From: Cyclobacteriaceae bacterium
GTDB taxonomy: Bacteria; Bacteroidota; Bacteroidia; Cytophagales; Cyclobacteriaceae
Direction: 5' to 3'
Assembly: GCA_030589835.1 (NCBI GenBank)
Contig: JAUUZS010000171.1
Span: 1-8,205 of the forward strand
Length of the DNA stretch: 8,205 nucleotides
The position numbers and the translations under genes are program-made. Numbering within the stretch: the stretch's first letter is position 1; each line of letters begins with the position of its first letter. Below the pieces are notes generated by a model that was not told the origin of the DNA, did no database searches, and saw only the letters and a program-made list of their open reading frames with translations. Below are positions 1 through 5,898 of the stretch, one piece after another.

Positions 1-1
1 G

Positions 2-1081
2 AAGCTGTTATTGAGCAAAACAATAAATTCAGAAGGCTATATCTATATTTACGTGAGCAACGAGAGTACCTTAAATGTAAATGTCTTTTTCGATGATCTG
101 AAGATCACCCACAGCTCCCCGAGCATGGTGGTACAAGCCAACGACTACTATCCTTTTGGCCTGACCATGAAACCATCGGATTTCCAGCGGGAGGGTGAGA
201 TGGGGAATGACTTCCTGTATAATGGAAAAGAACTTCAGTCCGACCTCAACCTTGACTGGTACGACTATGGATTTAGAATGTATGATGCAGCTTTAGGTAT
301 ATTTCATTCGTTGGATCCATTATCGGAATCAAATATCACACAATCACCTTATGTTTATGCTGCAAATAATCCCATTAATTTTATTGATGTATTAGGGTTA
401 GATGATGATGATCCAGACGATGAGGAAAAAACTGATGATCAAAAGTTGATAGAGTATTATCAAAATCTTGGGTACGATGTATCTAATATGGAAGATGTCC
501 AAAATGTAGTTACAAAGATGGATATGATACAAGGATTACAGGATGGCATGGATGAATTAGGGGATAATTTGGGATATATTAGTACATTCACATCCCTTGC
601 AGGAGAAGGTGCTATTGCTTTGGGAGATGCACAAAGCACTAAACTATACCAAGGAGGATATAGATTGGGAACAGAAGGTAATTACCTACTTAAAGGAAGG
701 AATTTCTCTTTATTTGGGGATGCTCCAATGACTTCCTATACTAAGCCAATCTCAAGGTTTAGTCCATTAGGCAGAGGATTAAAGGTTTTTGGAACAGGCC
801 TGGCAGTTGCAAGCGTTGCATATGATACTTATAAATTAAATAATGGTCAGTTAGGACTTGGTAGATATCTTTACCATACAAGTTCAACAGGCCTTTCTTT
901 GCTTGCAGCTTCAGCATATGGAGGGCTCCCTGGATTAGCAGTTGGCACCGTAGCTACAGCTGGTGAGTTGACATATGATGGAATCAAATGGTATATTGGG
1001 AAGTTAAGTGAAGGTTTAGGGTCGATGTCATACCATATTAAAAAAGGGTACAATCCTAATAGAATGCTAGGAGGCTATTAA
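2..1081 (+). CDS. Rhs-family polymorphic toxin, C-terminal part (5' end outside the window)
   Basis: The reading frame is open from the window edge, so the TTG at 11 is not a real start. The first 130 codons (to about 400) are the end of an Rhs/YD-repeat core: NDYYPFG near 140, then YNGKELQ, WYDYGFRMYDAALG, DPLSES and YVYAANNPINFIDVLGL, the block after which Rhs proteins switch to a variable toxin tail. The tail (401-1078, 226 residues) opens with an acidic linker (DDDDPDDEE), has a mixed helical middle, and ends in two Gly/Ala-rich hydrophobic stretches (about 779-823 and 887-964). The second contains GGLPGLAVG, a GxxxGxxxG glycine zipper. I see no nuclease, deaminase or ADP-ribosyltransferase motif and do not recognise the domain. 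In known Rhs proteins the core forms a shell around the toxin. A membrane-acting toxin is my inference. The stop overlaps the next gene by one base. Confidence 0.85.
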   Translation, partial: KLLLSKTINSEGYIYIYVSNESTLNVNVFFDDLKITHSSPSMVVQANDYYPFGLTMKPSDFQREGEMGNDFLYNGKELQSDLNLDWYDYGFRMYDAALGIFHSLDPLSESNITQSPYVYAANNPINFIDVLGLDDDDPDDEEKTDDQKLIEYYQNLGYDVSNMEDVQNVVTKMDMIQGLQDGMDELGDNLGYISTFTSLAGEGAIALGDAQSTKLYQGGYRLGTEGNYLLKGRNFSLFGDAPMTSYTKPISRFSPLGRGLKVFGTGLAVASVAYDTYKLNNGQLGLGRYLYHTSSTGLSLLAASAYGGLPGLAVGTVATAGELTYDGIKWYIGKLSEGLGSMSYHIKKGYNPNRMLGGY

Positions 1082-1773
1082 TGATTCATAAATTCGAAGT
1101 TACTCGCAGAAATAGGATTAATCATTTCTGGACAGTTTACATATACATATCTGTCTTTATAGGATTTGTTCCATTAATGATTTTTACAAATGGCATTGAG
1201 GATTTATACCAATACATTGTATATGCAGCGGCTGGCTCATCAATATTATTTGTGCCTACAATTTACATCCATACTTCATACCTTCGAAAAAACAGATACA
1301 GTCGTTTGGAAATAAACGATGAAAAGAGAATGGTTACCTATTCAAATTTAAAGGAGGGTGAAGAATTATCATTCACATTTAATGAAGTAGAGCAAATGGA
1401 TGTATTTAAGACCCCTTCTTTAATGAGGGAACGATCAGGTTGGATGCCTTGGGATACATATAATTATTCAATTATTTCGATTCAAAATGGCAAACAAATT
1501 ACAATTACCAGCTTGCTCGCAAATGAACTAAGTCTGCCCATCGACAATAAAAAGATTAAAGCTCACAAAGTTTTATACCCGTATTTAAGGAGGCTTGAAG
1601 TAAAAGAAAGAGGGAGAAAGGGAGAGTCTGATTTTCCAGAGATATATGTAAAAAAGTTGAAAGAGAAGAAACTGTCAGAGATTGAGAATATTTTGCAGTC
1701 TCCTGATGACTATGACAAAAAGTATATTCTGGCGGCAAAACATGAATTTAACAGAAGGAAAAAGTCAAATTAA
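1081..1773 (+). CDS. Putative membrane immunity protein for the Rhs toxin tail
   Basis: This 230-residue protein starts at the ATG that shares its A with the toxin's TAA (TAATG), which favours translational coupling. The N-terminus is basic (RRNR), followed by two membrane helices at about residues 17-35 and 45-65 and then RKNR, giving a predicted topology with both ends in the cytoplasm. Residues ~70-155 look like a bacterial PH-like beta domain (RLEINDEKRMVTY, then IISIQNGKQITITSLL). The C-terminus is helical and charged; LSEIENILQSPDDYDKKYILAAKHEF resembles a short motif that I recall at the ends of other Bacteroidota membrane proteins. I cannot name a family. The position directly after an Rhs toxin tail, the shared low GC content and the terminator 35 bases downstream make an immunity role the best reading, though the sequence alone does not prove it. 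Confidence 0.7.
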   Translation: MIHKFEVTRRNRINHFWTVYIYISVFIGFVPLMIFTNGIEDLYQYIVYAAAGSSILFVPTIYIHTSYLRKNRYSRLEINDEKRMVTYSNLKEGEELSFTFNEVEQMDVFKTPSLMRERSGWMPWDTYNYSIISIQNGKQITITSLLANELSLPIDNKKIKAHKVLYPYLRRLEVKERGRKGESDFPEIYVKKLKEKKLSEIENILQSPDDYDKKYILAAKHEFNRRKKSN

Positions 1774-1807
1774 AGAAGGTATTTGAGTACTGTAAAAATA
1801 ATCAAGA

Positions 1808-1833
1808 AGCCTCTGAGGAATCAGGGGCTTTTT
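1808..1833 (+). terminator. Intrinsic terminator of the Rhs toxin/immunity unit
   Basis: A 9-bp stem (AGCCTCTGA with TCAGGGGCT, one G-T pair) closes on a GGAA tetraloop and is followed by TTTTT. It begins 35 bases after the immunity gene's stop. A perfect 14-bp palindrome (TGCATTATAATGCA, 1833-1846) follows directly. Confidence 0.85.
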
Positions 1834-2193
1834 GCATTATAATGCAGCTACATTTTTTTGAAAGAAGTCCTTGAACCCCCACTAGCGCGCGTTTGTAACG
1901 CGTGCGAATTAGATTGAGGTGAAATGGGAATTTGAGATTATAAAAAGGAGATAAAATAGCAAGGCTATAAATAAGGCATGCGATGCAATCCTGCCAGAGG
2001 CAGACAGGGTTGACTGAGTAAAAAGAATTTCTTTACAGATCAGCCTTATTTTTTATTCATCAATGCCATATCTTTTTCATGCTCCTCAGAACTGTTTGCA
2101 TTTAGGAAGGCAGTCGAATTTCAGGATTAAGGATTTGTTTTTCATCACTATAGCGAGTTGCATTCTATAAATAATTCCTTTTCTATCCTTCCT
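1834..2193. other. Intergenic stretch between immunity gene and nucleoside hydrolase
   Basis: About 360 bases without a convincing gene. It contains the tail of the 14-bp palindrome, the GC-rich palindrome at 1885-1905, and a small CTGCC-AGA-GGCAG hairpin at 1991-2003. On the minus strand, 2046-2120 is open for 24 codons (ending EEHEKDMALMNKK) and looks mildly coding-like, but it has no start and is too short to call. No tRNA or other RNA gene is apparent. Confidence 0.5.
1885..1905. repeat. REP-like GC-rich palindrome
   Basis: GCGCGCGTT and AACGCGTGC form a 9-bp stem (one G-T pair) around a TGT loop, next to ACCCCCACTA on the left. The GC-rich stem stands out in AT-rich surroundings and has no T-tract, so it is not a terminator. 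It resembles repetitive extragenic palindromes mobilised by RAYT (REP-associated tyrosine) transposases. This assignment is inference, since only one copy is in view. Confidence 0.5.
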
Positions 2194-3150
2194 TTAATCC
2201 TTCCTCATCATGTTTTGATTCATATACAAGTCCATCAGGCGATTTAAAAATTCATCAGTATTAATTTTCAAGCCCACATGGCTATTGGGCTTTTGACTTT
2301 CATCAATAATCGTATACCCTCCATCGATTACCTTTACAAATGCTGGTCGAGTTTCAAAAAGATCGGGCCAGAGTAGCATGCCTATTGCGACACAATCATA
2401 TAAAGTTGGCGTATTCGCTGAGGTTTTGTTTTGCCACAAAACAGTTAAAGCTGTGATGGCATCGGTAAGTGGTGTATTGCGCATCATCAATTTCAAACGC
2501 TTTTCTTCATCCCACTTCACAAAGGTAGTCACGTCTGTTCCGGCAAAGGTTATATTGTTGACATTTGATATGTACATTTTTGAGGCTTCTACATCAGCGA
2601 CTACATTCCATTCTGCGTTGATTCTTGGCCCCGAATCATAGCCCATGTAAAATGAGCCAAACATAGCATAGATGTGTTTTGCTTTTGAAAGCGCGTTTTT
2701 ATCCTTTTTAACTACATCCATCATATTAGGAACAGGTCCGACTGTGATTAGATTGACCTCGCCAGGATATTTATTGAGCGTTTCAACAATGAAATCCGCC
2801 GCACTTTTCTTTTGAGGAATCAACTTATCAAACCCTTTTGCCCATGCATGTTGTGGTGTGTTATTGTCACTGGTTTTTCTTCCTATAAAAACCGGAATAT
2901 CCTCACGCCCTGATTGATAAAGCATTTGGCATGCGAGGATCCCACGATCTTCAGTATTGCCCCAATCCATGCATATGCCCAATACATCAAATTCATCACT
3001 GGAAAGTATCATGGCCAATGCAAAGGCATCATCAATATCATCACCAAAGTCACAGTCGAAAATGATTTTATGCTTTTGGGCAAATACGCTGGGGATACTT
3101 ATCTCAAATAGGGTAAATATAATGAAGGAGAAAGTGACTATTTTTTTCAT
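2194..3150 (-). CDS. Exported inosine-uridine-type nucleoside hydrolase
   Basis: This 318-residue protein has the normal length for the IUNH family, which hydrolyses the N-glycosidic bond of ribonucleosides to give base and ribose. Residues 1-24 (MKKIVTFSFIIFTLFEISIPSVFA) form a signal peptide with a probable cleavage site before Q25, so it should act in the periplasm. The calcium-binding signature is D32-C-D-F-G-D-D-I-D40-D41-A, the form with one residue more than the classic DxDxGxDDA. Other family landmarks are WGN, GPVPN, the NAEWN segment and the late aspartate D252 in TLYD. In characterised enzymes a histidine usually precedes that last aspartate; here it is tyrosine 251, so specificity may differ. 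Both neighbouring gaps are long, so it is probably transcribed alone, in scavenging of extracellular nucleosides. Confidence 0.88.
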   Translation of the reverse strand: MKKIVTFSFIIFTLFEISIPSVFAQKHKIIFDCDFGDDIDDAFALAMILSSDEFDVLGICMDWGNTEDRGILACQMLYQSGREDIPVFIGRKTSDNNTPQHAWAKGFDKLIPQKKSAADFIVETLNKYPGEVNLITVGPVPNMMDVVKKDKNALSKAKHIYAMFGSFYMGYDSGPRINAEWNVVADVEASKMYISNVNNITFAGTDVTTFVKWDEEKRLKLMMRNTPLTDAITALTVLWQNKTSANTPTLYDCVAIGMLLWPDLFETRPAFVKVIDGGYTIIDESQKPNSHVGLKINTDEFLNRLMDLYMNQNMMRKD

Positions 3151-3479
3151 ACTAGTTTATTTTAGTAAATGGTGTAGTGGTATAATTTTAGTACGATTTA
3201 AAAGTCCAATTATAATTTGAAACTTCCAAAATGTGCACTACATATTTAAAAAAGCAATATATACTTTAAAAAGAATTCAATTATAAAAATCAATCTTTTG
3301 AATCTTTATTATTGCCTTATGAATTTTTGTTCATTGACAAATGGAAGATCATTCTATACCAAACGAATAGAAAATTGCTTATATGGAAATTTCTTCCTCT
3401 TCAGCACCTCTTGAATGGGAATCTAAGTTTCCGGCACTTCGTTTTATAGTAAAAAAAGTCCTCCTTGAGAGACTCTGAA
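3151..3479. other. AT-rich intergenic stretch
   Basis: About 330 bases between the divergent nucleoside hydrolase and the first toxin-antitoxin leader. I see no convincing gene or RNA. A 31-codon plus-strand frame (3383-3478, starting MEISSSSAPLEWE) ends just before the 60-bp repeat and is not supported as a gene. The hydrolase promoter should lie near 3160-3240, but I find no clear TAnnTTTG box. Confidence 0.45.
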
Positions 3480-3539
3480 ATCTGCAGAATGACATTGAGG
3501 CTTATTGAAGAATTTAATCAATAACATCCTTTGGGATAA
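3480..3539 (+). repeat. 60-bp direct repeat, copy 1 (upstream of first TA module)
   Basis: It begins ATCTGCAGAATGACATTGAG and ends CATCCTTTGGGATAA. It matches 4498-4557 at 59 of 60 positions (G at 3499, T at 4517), with an offset of 1018 bases. Weaker similarity continues into the promoter region of each module. Confidence 0.95.
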
Positions 3540-3563
3540 CTGCATAAAACAAAGCACACTAAA

Positions 3564-3592
3564 TTGAAGTTTATGGAAAATCGTTACTTTTA
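3564..3592 (+). promoter_or_regulatory. Probable promoter of first TA module
   Basis: TTG (3564-3566), 18 bases, then TACTTTTA (3585-3592), close to the Bacteroidota TTG-N19-TAnnTTTG pattern with the last G replaced by A. The segment AAATTG...ATGGAAAATCGTTA.CTTTTACA aligns with the same region before the second TA module. The box ends 27 bases before the antitoxin ATG. Confidence 0.5.
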
Positions 3593-3619
3593 CAGAAGTT
3601 CTTTCAAAATCAAAATATC

Positions 3620-3835
3620 ATGAGAACAGAAACGATAAAATTAGGTCTTATCGACCGTTTAATGAGAGTGCATGAAGTATCTACTTTGCAGAGAATGGAA
3701 AAGCTTATAACACAGGCTGAAATGGAGTCAAGGGCTGAAAAATCTTTAGAAGCAATAGAAAAAGGAGATGTTTTATCAATGGATGAATTTAGCAAAGAGA
3801 ACAGGCAATGGCTGAAGAAAAAGTATACAAAATAG
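3620..3835 (+). CDS. Antitoxin of type II TA module 1
   Basis: A 71-residue, charged and mostly helical protein. The first 40 residues (MRTETIKLGLIDRLMRVHEV...) would be the dimer or DNA-contacting part. The C-terminal half (SLEAIEKGDVLSMDEFSKENRQWLKKKY) resembles the toxin-wrapping tail of small Bacteroidota antitoxins that precede RelE/ParE toxins. The last 28 bases overlap the toxin gene in another frame, an arrangement that ties toxin translation to antitoxin translation. Such antitoxins normally neutralise the toxin directly and, with it, repress their own promoter. The family call rests on size, order and tail; I cannot assign a named antitoxin fold. Confidence 0.75.
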   Translation: MRTETIKLGLIDRLMRVHEVSTLQRMEKLITQAEMESRAEKSLEAIEKGDVLSMDEFSKENRQWLKKKYTK

Positions 3836-4155
3836 TAATTGCCCGACCTGCAAAGAATCGCTATCAGGAAAGTGTTCTACCTTACCTTAATGAGTATTTT
3901 AGTTTTGAAAGAGCAATTGAGATAGATGAAAATATCCTGAATACTACAAAGTTATTAAGTAAAAACCCAGGCAGAGGGAGAAAGGAAAAATACCTTGAAG
4001 AAGCAAAAGAAGAATTTAAGTTTATCCTCCATAAGGAAACAAAATATTTTGAGATCAAGATAATCTACTACATTAGTGAGGGTAATAATACAGTATATGT
4101 AACAGATTTTTTTCCAACCAAAATGGATCCTCAAAAAATCACCAAAAACAAATAA
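3808..4155 (+). CDS. RelE/ParE-superfamily toxin of TA module 1
   Basis: A 115-residue protein with the usual toxin size and layout: an initial strand (YKIVIARPAKNRY), a helical hairpin (residues ~20-52, including FERAIEIDENILNTTKLL), the turn NPGRGRKEKYLEE, then antiparallel strands (EFKFILHKE, YFEIKIIYYI, TVYVTDFFPTKMDP). The late aromatic-rich strands and the final FFPTKMDP segment match the RelE/ParE fold. RelE members cut mRNA on the ribosome and ParE members poison gyrase; the sequence does not tell me which applies. It starts inside the antitoxin gene, 28 bases before that gene's stop, and is not homologous at a glance to the second toxin in this window. Confidence 0.75.
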   Translation: MAEEKVYKIVIARPAKNRYQESVLPYLNEYFSFERAIEIDENILNTTKLLSKNPGRGRKEKYLEEAKEEFKFILHKETKYFEIKIIYYISEGNNTVYVTDFFPTKMDPQKITKNK

Positions 4156-4196
4156 CCCAAGTCGCACTTCCTGACCTTCAAACCCAACACTCCTCG

Positions 4197-4226
4197 TCCT
4201 CGTTTTAACGTTAGAGGAAACGAGGA
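4197..4226. repeat. Imperfect palindrome after TA module 1
   Basis: TCCTCGTTT and AAACGAGGA form a perfect 9-bp stem around a 12-base loop that itself contains AACGTT. Outer arms CACT and AGTG, then CCTTC and GAAGG, can extend the pairing with bulges across about 4175-4236. There is no T-tract after it, so it is not an obvious terminator. It may be a second REP-like or hairpin element. Confidence 0.5.
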
Positions 4227-4294
4227 TGTAGTGGAAGGGAGCAATTGTATTGCGGCGTAAAAGTGAGAAGATCAAATATGAAATAAGAAAAGAA

Positions 4295-4312
4295 GCCTGA
4301 CTGCCGTCGGGC
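4295..4312. terminator. Hairpin terminator, possibly bidirectional
   Basis: GCCTGAC (4295-4301) pairs with GTCGGGC (4306-4312) across a TGCC loop. On the plus strand it is followed by ATTTTAAT; read on the minus strand it is followed by TTCTTTTCTTATTT, the better T-tract. It would end the remnant gene on the minus strand, which stops at 4316, and might also stop readthrough from TA module 1. Confidence 0.6.
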
Positions 4313-4315
4313 ATT

Positions 4316-4433
4316 TTAATACATCAGTTGTTGCATTTGTTTTTTGGTGATGAATGTACCGATGAGTTTTGTAACAGCATTTATCATCGCCTTCCATATC
4401 CTCGATTGCTTTGAATTGATTGATGAGCGCTGA
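4316..4433 (-). pseudogene. Frameshifted remnant resembling the tail of an XRE-type regulator
   Basis: On the minus strand one frame reads SALINQFKAIEDMEGDD; after a shift of frame within about 4375-4387 a second frame reads NAVTKLIGTFITKKQMQQLMY and stops at 4316-4318. Together this resembles the conserved C-terminal stretch of helix-turn-helix regulators in Bacteroidota (a pattern like FKAIExM..EDK..V..LIDAFI.KK). No helix-turn-helix part is present; upstream the similarity simply ends near the second 60-bp repeat. A terminator hairpin lies directly downstream, as expected for a former gene end. The family assignment is from memory of the pattern and is tentative. Confidence 0.4.
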
Positions 4434-4497
4434 ACATCTAATCTGATACAGGTGCAAAACCTTACAGGATATCGCTATATCAGCAGTACAGAAAGAC

Positions 4498-4557
4498 ATC
4501 TGCAGAATGACATTGATGCTTATTGAAGAATTTAATCAATAACATCCTTTGGGATAA
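4498..4557 (+). repeat. 60-bp direct repeat, copy 2 (upstream of second TA module)
   Basis: Identical to 3480-3539 except at one position (T at 4517). After it, copy 2 lacks about 16-18 bases present in copy 1 before the similarity resumes at AAATTG (4561), and then runs on to about 4590. Confidence 0.95.
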
Positions 4558-4563
4558 ATCAAA

Positions 4564-4588
4564 TTGTTATATGAAATCGTTAACTTTA
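4564..4588 (+). promoter_or_regulatory. Probable promoter of second TA module
   Basis: TAACTTTA (4581-4588) fits TAnnTTT(G/A), and the surrounding GAAATCGTTAACTTTACA aligns with the leader of TA module 1. A TTG lies 14 bases upstream, shorter than the usual spacing, so the -33 part is doubtful. The box ends 21 bases before the antitoxin ATG. Confidence 0.45.
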
Positions 4589-4609
4589 CAAGACAACAAG
4601 AAAAAATAA

Positions 4610-4855
4610 ATGAATACTGTCAAACTAAGAGACGAAATAAGCGAATACCTTCAACATGCAGATGATCGTTTTTTAAAACTTATCCATGGGATGATCAAAG
4701 CAGATCAAACATCTGTACCTGTGGGATATAAACCAGATGGCACACCAATCACAAAAGAGGAAATGATTGCCAGGGCTGAACGATCTGAAAAGGATATCAA
4801 GGAAGGCAGAGTAAAAACCTCAAAACAAGTTAGGGAAGAAATGAAGAATTGGTAG
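4610..4855 (+). CDS. Antitoxin of type II TA module 2
   Basis: An 81-residue protein. The N-terminal helix (MNTVKLRDEISEYLQHADD) is followed by FLKLIHGMI, then the segment VPVGYKPDGTPITKEEM and a charged helical tail ending REEMKNW. The GYKPDGTPITKEE plus acidic helix arrangement is, as I recall it, typical of antitoxins that precede ParE-like toxins in Bacteroidota. The stop is three bases before the toxin's ATG. It should bind the toxin through its C-terminal half and probably take part in autoregulation from the leader upstream. Apart from that shared leader it shows no clear resemblance to the first antitoxin. Confidence 0.8.
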   Translation: MNTVKLRDEISEYLQHADDRFLKLIHGMIKADQTSVPVGYKPDGTPITKEEMIARAERSEKDIKEGRVKTSKQVREEMKNW

Positions 4856-4858
4856 TTC

Positions 4859-5164
4859 ATGGAAATAATTTTTGCTGAATGGGCGGAAGATTGCTTAAAA
4901 GAGATTTATAAACATTATTCAGAAGAAGCCAGTCCTGAGAAAGCATCTGAGATCGTAAATAAAATTATTGACAAGGCTGAATCTCTTGAAAATTATCCAA
5001 ATAAAGGAAGGATAGAAGAAGACTTGAGATCTCTTGGAAAAGGCCATCGTTTTTTACTTGAATATCATTACAAAATCATCTACAAAGTTGAAAGTAAAAC
5101 AGTGACCATTACTGTCATTTTCAATAGCAGGCAAGACCCTACAAAAAAACAAGACAGGAATTAA
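4859..5164 (+). CDS. ParE-like (RelE/ParE superfamily) toxin of TA module 2
   Basis: A 101-residue protein with the standard toxin plan: first strand (EIIFAEWAEDCLKEIY), two helices (residues ~10-42), the turn YPNKGRIEEDL, then the strands HRFLLEYHYKIIYKVE and TVTITVIFNSRQDPTK. The R-x-L-x-x-x-Y-x-I-I-Y segment followed by an F-x-x-R-Q-D-P ending is characteristic of the ParE/RelE family in this phylum. ParE toxins act on DNA gyrase and RelE toxins on ribosome-bound mRNA; I cannot decide between them. The gene follows its antitoxin by three bases and surely shares its message. No strong terminator follows; the next gene is convergent. Confidence 0.82.
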   Translation: MEIIFAEWAEDCLKEIYKHYSEEASPEKASEIVNKIIDKAESLENYPNKGRIEEDLRSLGKGHRFLLEYHYKIIYKVESKTVTITVIFNSRQDPTKKQDRN

Positions 5165-5218
5165 CAAGACCAATTATGATATGAATAAAAGAAGCCTTAT
5201 AAAACCATGTAATGGGCA

Positions 5219-5740
5219 TTATTTTAGCTTTGAGCGTTGGTTATGTGCTTTGATCAATTGATGCAGTTTCTTATAATTCAATATGCCTTTTTCTGTTTTT
5301 AAGTGTTCAACGATAGCAAGGCCTTTATTTAGCTGACTATCAATATTTTTCACTTTACCAACAAGGTATATCAGGCTCCTTTTCTTCCCCGGGGTTAAGT
5401 TATTAAAGAGCGTGGTGCTTTCACTATCCTGATCCAGCAATGCCCTGAACGAATCCGGCATGGGCAGACCAAATTCAGACTTGTCCTTTTCAATTTCCAA
5501 ATTGACATTTTCGCCAATAGAGAGGCGCAGCCTCTTTATCAGACCCTGGTTTATCAATATAAAATAACCTTCTGAATAAGGCATTAAAGCGCCTTGAATT
5601 TGAATTGCATTATTGATCTTGCAAACTATTCTGCGGTCATTTCCTGTTACAAATTTATCAGCTATTGCGATTGGAACAGGAAAATGATATCCCCAAAGAT
5701 TGGAATCAAATTTTTGTACTGTAGTAGAAAATCGAATCAT
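5219..5740 (-). CDS. DUF1905 / YdeI-OmpD-associated domain protein
   Basis: A 173-residue protein with two recognisable parts. Residues ~1-85 match DUF1905: WGYHFPVPIAIADKF, then a strand pair around RIVCKINNAIQIQGALMP, GYFILINQGLIKRL and GENVNLEIEKDKSEFG. Residues ~92-155 match the YdeI/OmpD-associated domain: MPDSFRALLDQD, FNNLTPGKKRSLIYLVGKVKN and a following helix. The family is widespread in Bacteroidota; some relatives are labelled bacteriocin-protection proteins, but the biochemical role is unknown. The C-terminal ~25 residues are basic. It is convergent with TA module 2 and divergent from the dehydrogenase, so it is likely transcribed alone. I see no clear promoter box. Confidence 0.8.
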   Translation of the reverse strand: MIRFSTTVQKFDSNLWGYHFPVPIAIADKFVTGNDRRIVCKINNAIQIQGALMPYSEGYFILINQGLIKRLRLSIGENVNLEIEKDKSEFGLPMPDSFRALLDQDSESTTLFNNLTPGKKRSLIYLVGKVKNIDSQLNKGLAIVEHLKTEKGILNYKKLHQLIKAHNQRSKLK

Positions 5741-5866
5741 GAACAGTGATTAAATAGGATTCAAAATAAAATTAAGGATCTATTCATTTGTTGAACGGTT
5801 CATATAAACTTAGCATAAATAATTTAATTGAATTATTTAAAATCACTTTATACTCAAAAAACCAAT

Positions 5867-5874
5867 TATTTTTG
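5867..5874 (+). promoter_or_regulatory. Probable -7 box of the dehydrogenase gene
   Basis: TATTTTTG is a full match to TAnnTTTG. It lies 24 bases before the GTG at 5899, which leaves a short leader. The upstream -33 element is not clear (TTTA at 5847-5850 is the nearest). Its position inside the longer open frame from 5788 argues against that longer start. Confidence 0.45.
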
Positions 5875-5898
5875 TGTTGCATTAAAAATAACAAAATT

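Noticed and set aside
2046..2120. 24-codon minus-strand coding-like fragment ending EEHEKDMALMNKK
   Set aside because: It has no start codon, no recognisable family and no supporting neighbour; the length is within chance for AT-rich DNA.
3955..4314. 119-codon minus-strand open frame opposite the first toxin
   Set aside because: It lies antisense to a well-supported toxin, has no family resemblance, and its end falls in the terminator hairpin. It is a shadow of the real gene.
4444..4529. Frames through the second 60-bp repeat (one ends ISSTERHLQNDIDAY) that look slightly like the tail of a recombinase
   Set aside because: The frame is short and closed, the matching frame at copy 1 is cut by a stop just before the repeat, and I cannot tie the residues to a known family. 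I note only that the single difference between copies is a Glu/Asp change in this frame.
3480..4557. CRISPR array or integron cassette array suggested by direct repeats
   Set aside because: There are only two copies, 1018 bases apart, with genes between them; no cas gene, integrase or attC-type core site (GTTRRRY) is evident.
5194..5217. Possible terminator between TA module 2 and the YdeI-type gene
   Set aside because: Only GCC/GGC and a small CCAT/ATGG hairpin pair, and the stem is too weak to call, although the AAGAAGCC ... GGGCATT context resembles the hairpin at 4295.
5788..5898. 37-codon N-terminal extension of the dehydrogenase
   Set aside because: Its composition is AT-driven, it covers a TAnnTTTG promoter box, and the family N-terminus begins at the GTG at 5899.
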